From assembly GCA_016710235.1 (NCBI GenBank), contig JADJLG010000001.1, positions 3,399,501 through 3,463,500 on the forward strand: DNA of 64,000 nt. The letters run 5' to 3'. The notes beneath the pieces are model-generated. The model had not been told where the DNA came from, did no database searches, and was given only the letters and a program-made list of their open reading frames with translations. Numbering within the stretch: position 1 is the first letter of the stretch; every line of letters starts with the position of its first letter. Source of the stretch: Saprospiraceae bacterium (GTDB taxonomy: Bacteria; Bacteroidota; Bacteroidia; Chitinophagales; Saprospiraceae). Made by a program: the position numbers and the translations under genes. Below, in pieces: positions 58,150 through 64,000 of the stretch.

Positions 58150-58662
58150 ATGGCATTGATCAAATCCGTGAGAGGACATTTGCCGCAATTTGGAAAAGGA
58201 TGTTGGATGGCCGATAATGCCAGTCTCATCGGAGATATCATATGTGGTGACAATTGTACATTTTGGTTTCAAAGCGTCGTCAGGGGTGATGTTGCCGCCA
58301 TTCGTATCGGTGACGAGGTCAATATCCAGGATGGAGTGATCGTCCATGGGACCTTTGAGAAAGCTGATACCACCATCGGTGATCAGGTAAGTATTGGCCA
58401 CAGAGCAATAGTGCATGGTTGTACTATAGGCAGCAGGGTGCTTATTGGTATGGGAGCAATCGTCATGGATCATGCGCTTATTCAGGACCAAGTAATCGTC
58501 GGTGCGGGATCATTGGTATTGGAAAATAGTGTATTAGAATCCGGTTTTGTGTATGCAGGATCTCCGGTGAGAAAAATCAAAGCTATAGACCCAAAGCAAT
58601 TTGAATTTTTTGTCACTCGTACTGCGAGAAATTATCAGATGTATGCTTCCTGGTTTGAGTAA
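58150..58662 (+). CDS. Gamma-carbonic-anhydrase-like hexapeptide protein
   Basis: A 170-residue left-handed beta helix protein of the YrdA/PaaY type. The hexapeptide rungs are clear, and the zinc-type His residues are in IVHGTF (about residue 60), ISIGHRAIVHG (about 78-88). The region VVRGDVAAIRIGDEVNIQDG is the conserved core. It may be a carbonic anhydrase or a CoA-linked chaperone; the sequence cannot tell them apart. Eight bases after the TraB gene. Confidence 0.87.
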   Translation: MALIKSVRGHLPQFGKGCWMADNASLIGDIICGDNCTFWFQSVVRGDVAAIRIGDEVNIQDGVIVHGTFEKADTTIGDQVSIGHRAIVHGCTIGSRVLIGMGAIVMDHALIQDQVIVGAGSLVLENSVLESGFVYAGSPVRKIKAIDPKQFEFFVTRTARNYQMYASWFE

Positions 58663-59535
58663 TCAAAATAATTAAAAATAATGAACTCGACTTTTTCATC
58701 CTGTTCATTTCTTTTTCAAAGCTCAGTTTAGAAGTTATACGTCTTTAAAACCTGATCACTCAATATCACTTTGCAAATCGCCAACTTTAAGGCGGTGTGA
58801 GCCTGATACGGCGAAAAATTGAGTACGAATGATTCAAGTTACTTCACCGATACTTCACGGATACTTGATCAAGAGCAATTTTTTAAAATCCTGAATTAGC
58901 ATAATCAAACAAAAATGTGAACTGTGAATCCACCAGTCAAAATGTATAGCTATTGCTTAGCTTATTATCCGAAGTAAAAAGAACGAACTAATTGAATTTC
59001 AAAAATTGAAATGAAATGAAACAAGAAAATAATCCACGTGAAAAAATCCATTTCATCAGGATGTGTTTGGGTTACAGTATAAACATAAAAATACTCTGTT
59101 TTAGTATTTTACCACACTGCCGGATTGAAGGAGATGATGCTCATACAGTATGCGATAATACATCAAACCCGATGGGTAGATTTACACTATAGACAAATAT
59201 TGAAATTCATCCTATTAACATACAATTCGTCAATCATAATTGTCATCTTACAACTTTAAACCTAGATTTTGAACTGTGGTTCGTGGTGAGAATCAAAATG
59301 GTAAAAAACCAAGTGCTTATATGGTGACAGAATCAGAGCAAAACAAACTGATCAAATGATTTGATACAATCATGAAGGAAGCAAGTGCAGTTGCATAGGC
59401 TAGATTACAAAAACTTAGCTAATGAATCAAACATAGTGCAAAGCTTTTATTTTGTAGAACGATTGACACCTCTTTGAAATTCAGCTGCAAAATTTGGTAC
59501 TATAACCAAGATTTCAGTAGGATGTATCAAATACC
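58663..59535. other. Large gene-free region
   Basis: About 870 bases without a convincing open gene. Short, broken fragments are visible, for example ENQNGKKPSAYMVTESEQNK (near 59290-59350), and may be the remains of a decayed gene or mobile element, but no family is recognisable. Confidence 0.4.
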
Positions 59536-60834
59536 TTAGTGTGAGCAGTCGCTCTCTGCGTGGATCTGTCCGCCAGAACTCATCTGTACATTGCACTTCG
59601 TCCATACAACTTCCTTGTCTTCTGTGAAGTCTGCAGTAATCTGGTGAACATCAACGGGAAAGTCCTTGGTTTGAACCGCAACAGGGCTCGCTCCCGGCAA
59701 ACAGGACTGACCATTTTCATTGATTTTGTAGAATGCCAGTTGCAATGTTTTATCATAGATCATCACAGTCTGATCAGCAATCTGTAGGGCAGAAACTATT
59801 TGCTGATAAGATGGACATGGAATCAATTGCATCCATTTTATGTCTCCCGAAGCTTTCATACCGGCTTGAAGAAAACCACCTGATCTTCCATAACCATCAC
59901 CCACCGCGATAAGATCACCATTGGGAAGCTCCACAGAATTTTTAAAACTCAGATTTTGGGCTGCGGGAAATGTTTTGGCCCAATGTATGGCTCCGTTTTC
60001 AGAACTAGACATGGCAAATGGCACTGCAATGCCATTCGTGCTCACTGATCCCCAGTGGTACAAATTTTTGTTTTTTGTCTGTACGACGCCGTCTAAACTA
60101 AAATCCTGCAGGAGTGAATTGTCTAAAATATACGATACCAAAGAAATGATCTCTCCTTGGGAACTGCACAATACCGTAGTGTAGAGTAAATATTTTTTTC
60201 TGGTTTCACCGTCGATATAGGCGCCTTTTTGTTTGAAACAAATCAAAAAATTGTCACCTGTCACAGGAAGAATTGCGGACAACTGATCTACATGTTCCAG
60301 TTGCCTCACCCACAATAGCTTTCCATCCGAACCCAAAAGGCAGAAGTGCATGACATACGAATCGGCTCCGGGTTTTTTACTACTGATCAACAGTTCACCT
60401 CTCGAGTTGGTAGCAGTCTGAGACTCGTTTCCCGCACTGAGTTGATTGCTGGACATTGCCCACACGACATTCATCTTTTGGTCGATTTTGGCAACAAAAG
60501 GAATTCGGTTTTCACCAAAATGACCGGAGGCAAAACTGTACTGATCTGCAGTGACAAAATGCTCCACTCTCCAATTTTCTTTGTCATCTCCCAGTTTATA
60601 GATCTGGATTTGAGAAGCATCCGAAGGCATTTTTGCCAAAAATCCATATTTGGTCTCTTTATTGGGGCTATCTTCCTTCCACAAGCTGCTTTCTCCTGCG
60701 ACGACAATCGCTTTTTCTCCGGATAGCACTGCACTGGTAGTTATACCCTTGGTTTTAAAATATCCCGCAGCCTGGTCTCCCCGTTGAGCTGTGCAAGAAC
60801 TGATGATAACCACAAACAGCAAACTCAGTCTCAT
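59536..60834 (-). CDS. Predicted lipoprotein, possibly beta-propeller
   Basis: A 432-residue exported protein from the Met at 60834 (MRLSLLFVVIISSC; lipobox Cys at residue 14). The mature part has repeated beta segments such as DGKLLWVRQLEHV and GDIKWMQLIP, which suggests a propeller of PQQ-like or similar type. No catalytic motif is visible. It stands alone to the left of the cytochrome c gene. Confidence 0.65.
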   Translation of the reverse strand: MRLSLLFVVIISSCTAQRGDQAAGYFKTKGITTSAVLSGEKAIVVAGESSLWKEDSPNKETKYGFLAKMPSDASQIQIYKLGDDKENWRVEHFVTADQYSFASGHFGENRIPFVAKIDQKMNVVWAMSSNQLSAGNESQTATNSRGELLISSKKPGADSYVMHFCLLGSDGKLLWVRQLEHVDQLSAILPVTGDNFLICFKQKGAYIDGETRKKYLLYTTVLCSSQGEIISLVSYILDNSLLQDFSLDGVVQTKNKNLYHWGSVSTNGIAVPFAMSSSENGAIHWAKTFPAAQNLSFKNSVELPNGDLIAVGDGYGRSGGFLQAGMKASGDIKWMQLIPCPSYQQIVSALQIADQTVMIYDKTLQLAFYKINENGQSCLPGASPVAVQTKDFPVDVHQITADFTEDKEVVWTKCNVQMSSGGQIHAESDCSH

Positions 60835-60946
60835 ATTAAATTTTTTTCGCAAATATAATCTTAATCCCAAGTATTATTCCGAGAAGCTGAGTTGGAGGAT
60901 CACAATCCCACAAAACCACCCACAGGTACCTGCTTTTTGCAAAAAT

Positions 60947-60975
60947 AAAAGGGTGGAATTTTGGCCCACCCTTTT
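60947..60975 (-). terminator. Rho-independent terminator after the cytochrome c gene
   Basis: The stem AAAAGGGTGG (60947-60956) pairs with CCACCCTTTT (60966-60975), followed on the minus strand by an A/T-rich run. It lies 38 bases after the cytochrome stop. Confidence 0.85.
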
Positions 60976-61012
60976 CTATCAAATGAAAAAATTCAGTGCA
61001 ATTTATTTTTAC

Positions 61013-61471
61013 TCACTTCGCATCCTGAGCTCTTAGGTATTCCAATATTGCACGCGCTTTCGTCTCATCAAGACCTGCAGTTGACATCGCCGTATTGTTA
61101 AACTCAGCAAACAGCGCTTTGGCATCAGGATCATTTTTAACCATCTCTTCGTTGTGTAGCAAAATATTCATCAACCAGTTCGCACTTCTCTTTTGAGTCA
61201 CACCCTTCAAGGCTGGACCAATGAGCTTCTGGTCAAATTTATGGCAAGCCACGCAGATTTTACCAAACTCCGCTTCTCCTGCTTTTACCATGGCTTCGTC
61301 AATCGCCGGAAGATCGCCTTTGATGTATTGCTTCATTTCCCATGATTCTACCATTGATGTCGGCTTGGATGAATTTGTGTTATTCTCTTTCGTCGGACCT
61401 GAGGAACATGAAACCAACATTCCTATTGTCAAAATAGAAAATAACATTACAATAATTTGTCTTTTTTTCAT
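61013..61471 (-). CDS. Monoheme cytochrome c, lipid-anchored
   Basis: A 152-residue lipoprotein (lipobox LVSCSS, Cys near residue 22) with a c-type haem motif CVACHK near residue 74 and a later Met-rich stretch (NNTAMSTAGLD) that holds the likely axial Met. The domain fits electron-transfer cytochromes of Bacteroidota. It shares its upstream region with a divergent small membrane gene and lies near a NorQ/NorD-like pair, so a denitrification or oxygen-reduction role is possible but not shown. Confidence 0.88.
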   Translation of the reverse strand: MKKRQIIVMLFSILTIGMLVSCSSGPTKENNTNSSKPTSMVESWEMKQYIKGDLPAIDEAMVKAGEAEFGKICVACHKFDQKLIGPALKGVTQKRSANWLMNILLHNEEMVKNDPDAKALFAEFNNTAMSTAGLDETKARAILEYLRAQDAK

Positions 61472-61522
61472 TTTTATATAATTTTAATAAAATTAATTTT
61501 TTGTAATATAAACGGATTTAAA

Positions 61523-61544
61523 TTTGTGACAAAAATATCACAAA
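61523..61544. promoter_or_regulatory. Palindromic operator candidate (Crp/Fnr type)
   Basis: TTTGTGA (61523-61529) and TCACAAA (61538-61544) form a perfect inverted repeat with an 8-base spacer, between the divergent cytochrome c and small membrane genes. TGTGA/TCACA half-sites recall Crp/Fnr-family boxes, though the usual spacer is 6. It may control both genes. Confidence 0.45.
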
Positions 61545-61568
61545 TCTTTCTAATCAAGCTTGTCGCAC

Positions 61569-61830
61569 ATGAAAAAAAGCTTCATTATTTTGGCAGTAAT
61601 ATTTAGTTTGGCATCCGGGCTCCTTTTGCTCGGCTACAAAAAAGAATGTAGCGATATCCAAAGAGACTGCGGCGATTATTGTTATTGCAGGTATCATGTA
61701 TGTATCAGTCGGATTTTGGCCTTCCCTCTCGACTCGACGCAGCAGTTTCAAGAGAGAATTTGTCATTGAGACTGTGCTATTTTTTGATACAACTGCTGGA
61801 GAACAAACGACAACTTTTCTGCATGTGTAA
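61569..61830 (+). pseudogene. Small two-helix membrane protein, apparently frameshifted
   Basis: Starting at 61569 the frame gives KKSFIILAVIFSLASGLLLLGYKK, a membrane helix, then reads an unlikely Cys-rich tail. One base fewer in the A6 run at 61638-61643 switches to NVAISKETAAIIVIAGIMYV and SVGFWPSLSTRR, a second membrane helix, ending at 61830. This looks more natural. The tail overlaps the 3' end of the VWA gene by about 68 bases. It is too short to name; a base error is likely. Confidence 0.45.
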
Positions 61831-63457
61831 CAATACTGAAATGCTGTCGGCCAAACATCATCGGCAAATAAAATTTTGCAGTATCTTCAATGGCTACCGC
61901 GTGGTATTGAATTTGTTTTTGTTTCATTTCTTTCAAAGCCTGCTTGATATCCTCCATTCCGTGTTTGCCTTCATACTTGTCATAATCTGTCGGCTTTCCA
62001 TCTGTCAGGACGATTAGCCATTTTGATCTGGCTCGCGATTTTTGGAGCAAGGTACTGCTGTGGCGCAATGCCGGACCAATGCGCGTAAATCCCTGAGCCT
62101 GAATGGCACCGATACTTTGAATTGCACTTCGCCAGCTCTGTTTGAAATGCTTCAGCGTGACGTAGGTACAGAAATTTCTCGTTTTAGAAAAATAAGCATC
62201 AACCTGAAAGTCTAGCTCAAAATCGCTCAAAGCCTCACCCATACTCAGTATAGCTCTTTTCTCAATATCCAGGACTTTTTCATTGTTGATATAACTGTCA
62301 CTGGATAAGCTGATATCGATCAAAAACAAAATCGACAGATCCTTTCTATTTCTTCGTTTTGACAAATAGATTTTATCATCCGCCTGTATGCCTGCCTGGA
62401 GATCAATGTGCATATCGTGCAATGCGTCAATATCAAATTCGTCACCGTGATTCATCCGACGCACTTGTGTCCATTGGTTATAAAACCTAGACAACTCCTT
62501 TTTCAAAATAGTTATTTGCCTGTGGCTATCCCTGATCATTTGGCCCCCCGTGGTGGATCTGACTGACTTGAACAATACCGGAAAAACCTTGCAGTAATCA
62601 GGCAGGTATTTTTTCTGTACATAGTCCCACTCCGGGTATGGATAGAAATGGTCGCTCTGCTTGAGCTCTTTGCATTCAGCCACCGTGAACTGACCATTGT
62701 ACTCAGCCTTGTATATGGAGTGGACGATATCATCAACACGTACGACATGTTTTAGATTGAGTTCATCCAGTGCTTCCATATCCTCCTGAAGACTGTCTCC
62801 ACCGTCAAAATCTCTCCAGACTCCGTCAAACTCTTCTGCCGTCTCTACTTTCTCAAAATTGTGGGTAAGCATGTATTCTTCCTGCTTTTGGCGATCGACT
62901 TGCAAAACGCTCACCGACTCCACGGCTTTTGATTTTAATTCAGTGGAAATTTCTTGCTCTTTTTGAACAGAAGATGCAAACGTCGCAGGCCCTGTTTCCA
63001 GCCCCTGGATTGCTTGATCATTTGGAATAAAAGTTTCGGTCAACCAACTTATATCCGGCAATCCATCCATCAAACGAAGTCGGATCTCAGTCGCCCGAGG
63101 AAAATCTTTCTCCAATGTTTCTATAATCATATCTGAGCTTAGTCCATGATCTGGGCTAGTCAAGTCCAGCAGATAATGGTAACATAAATAAAGCACACGA
63201 TACAGATAAAATGCATCATTGAGGGACTTTTCAGAGTAAAAGTCTATCTGTTGAGGAAGATAAAAGTAAATCCCTTTGCGACCTCCCTTCATCAATGCCG
63301 GCGAAATTTCAATAGCTACTTTACAGATTGCCCTGGAGATGAGCAAAAGAGATTGGAGTCGCTCAGTCAGAAATGAACATGAACTAGAAAATGATGGAGC
63401 GTTCTTCTTCTTTCGCCATGCAAAAAATTTTTTAAATAGTAATTCCTGTAGGTCCAA
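61763..63457 (-). CDS. VWA-domain protein, NorD/CoxE-like
   Basis: A 564-residue protein whose last 190 residues form a von Willebrand A domain. The metal site is FLIDISLSSDS (DxSxS, near residue 380), then FTRIGPAL and VLTDGKPTDYD. The N-terminal half is helical. The partner is the MoxR-type ATPase that starts just upstream (about 21 bases), so this is a NorQ/NorD-like pair that would activate a metal enzyme such as nitric oxide reductase. The enzyme is not in the window. Intact. Confidence 0.85.
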   Translation of the reverse strand: MDLQELLFKKFFAWRKKKNAPSFSSSCSFLTERLQSLLLISRAICKVAIEISPALMKGGRKGIYFYLPQQIDFYSEKSLNDAFYLYRVLYLCYHYLLDLTSPDHGLSSDMIIETLEKDFPRATEIRLRLMDGLPDISWLTETFIPNDQAIQGLETGPATFASSVQKEQEISTELKSKAVESVSVLQVDRQKQEEYMLTHNFEKVETAEEFDGVWRDFDGGDSLQEDMEALDELNLKHVVRVDDIVHSIYKAEYNGQFTVAECKELKQSDHFYPYPEWDYVQKKYLPDYCKVFPVLFKSVRSTTGGQMIRDSHRQITILKKELSRFYNQWTQVRRMNHGDEFDIDALHDMHIDLQAGIQADDKIYLSKRRNRKDLSILFLIDISLSSDSYINNEKVLDIEKRAILSMGEALSDFELDFQVDAYFSKTRNFCTYVTLKHFKQSWRSAIQSIGAIQAQGFTRIGPALRHSSTLLQKSRARSKWLIVLTDGKPTDYDKYEGKHGMEDIKQALKEMKQKQIQYHAVAIEDTAKFYLPMMFGRQHFSIVTHAEKLSFVLQQLYQKIAQSQ

Positions 63458-63478
63458 GACAAATTATTGATTTCAAGC

Positions 63479-64000
63479 CTATAAAGCGAGATTGGCCAGG
63501 TCTTCCAAAGTGGTCAATGTCTCAGGATCATCTGTCAGTGGCTCCAGCATAGCTGCTTTGACTGCCAACCTCGGTGGCAATCCTCTGCTGATCAGTTTTG
63601 CAGCATCGACGATAAGCCTTGTGGAGACCGTCTCCATCAAACCCAATTCGTGTAGATTTCTGATCCTATTGGAGATTTGGATTAGTTTTTCTACTTGTGC
63701 CTGGGCTAGAGCTGTTTCCCCTTGAACGATTTGAGCTTCTATCGAAGCAGAAGGATATTGAAATGAAATCGCAACGAATCTCTGCCTTGTGGATGGCTTG
63801 AGATCTTTCATACTTTTTTGGTAACCCGGATTAAATGATGCAACAAGCATAAAGTCGTGGTGTGCTTGTATCTCAGTGCCCAACTTATCGATGAACATAT
63901 TCCTTCTAAAATCCGTGAGGGAATGTATAGCTACGAGTATATCCGGTCTCGCCTCAGCGATTTCATCCAGATAGATGATGGAGCCTGATTTAGCTGCTAT
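63479..64000 (-). CDS. MoxR/NorQ-type AAA ATPase (5' part cut by the window edge)
   Basis: The frame is open to the right edge. The visible 173 residues include the Walker B segment SIIYLDEIAEARPDILVAI (just inside the edge) and the sensor-type FMLVASFNPGYQ, then the arginine-finger-like LKPSTRQRFVAI. The end (GLPPRLAVKAAMLEPLTDDPET) fits the CbbQ/NirQ/NorQ C-terminal domain. The Walker A part lies beyond 64000. It pairs with the VWA protein downstream. Confidence 0.88.
   Translation of the reverse strand: MAAKSGSIIYLDEIAEARPDILVAIHSLTDFRRNMFIDKLGTEIQAHHDFMLVASFNPGYQKSMKDLKPSTRQRFVAISFQYPSASIEAQIVQGETALAQAQVEKLIQISNRIRNLHELGLMETVSTRLIVDAAKLISRGLPPRLAVKAAMLEPLTDDPETLTTLEDLANLAL

Overview
The window is from a Bacteroidota chromosome, most like the Saprospiria/Chitinophagia branch. 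The evidence is: many HYR-like cysteine-rich adhesin domains, type IX secretion C-terminal sorting domains of both type A (Pro-Asn-Pro ... Gly-xx-Tyr-xx-... Lys-Lys) and type B (gliding-motility-associated), lipoproteins with short lipoboxes, no visible Shine-Dalgarno sites, several TAnnTTTG-type -7 boxes, and a flavobacterial-type carotenoid cluster. Most of the window is ordinary chromosome: translation and tRNA modification (rimM, mnmA, tRNA-Gly, tRNA-Leu, rlmB), nucleotide synthesis (udk, purK-purE, pyrC, purA), central metabolism (tpiA, ppk1, cutA) and large secreted proteins.

Layout. 1-5.3 kb: frameshifted lipoprotein and uridine kinase, rimM, lipoprotein, mnmA, two tRNAs, cutA. 5.8-12.7 kb: a tight four-gene unit of a lipoprotein, an ECF sigma factor, an inner-membrane-anchored protein with a predicted outer-membrane barrel, and an 1102-residue secreted HYR-like protein. 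12.9-22.1 kb: ppk1, tpiA, purEK, pyrC, a PKD/gliding C-terminal protein, an AlkD-like protein. 22.3-26.6 kb: a carotenoid operon (MarR regulator, crtI, crtB, crtZ, lycopene cyclase). 26.6-28.8 kb: CotH-like secreted protein and a small lipoprotein.

29.2-44.6 kb is a type I-B-like CRISPR-Cas locus, all transcribed leftward: WYL regulator, truncated cas6, complete cas6, cas5, cas3, cas8 (broken by an IS30-family element), cas7, a strong terminator, then a DUF6155-like gene, cas4, a REP-associated-tyrosine-transposase-like (RAYT) gene, cas1, cas2, a leader with a promoter, and an array of 53 repeats and 52 spacers. The effector genes are clearly more AT-rich than the flanking truncated cas6 and the adaptation genes. 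This suggests that an effector cassette was swapped into an older locus. The most unusual parts are the RAYT-like gene lying with very short spacing between cas4 and cas1, and the small DUF6155-like gene at the head of the same adaptation unit.

44.8-64 kb: purA, a lipoprotein-anchored methyltransferase, a 1774-residue HYR/dockerin-like/cohesin-like T9SS protein, an M36 metalloprotease, rlmB, a TraB/GumN protein, a gamma-carbonic-anhydrase-like protein, a beta-rich lipoprotein, cytochrome c, and a NorQ/NorD-like MoxR ATPase plus VWA pair running off the right edge.

At least five genes carry apparent single-base indels that would restore a conserved frame if corrected (lipoprotein twice, udk, crtZ, the IS30 transposase, a small membrane protein). 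Sequencing or assembly error should be excluded before these are read as real gene decay.
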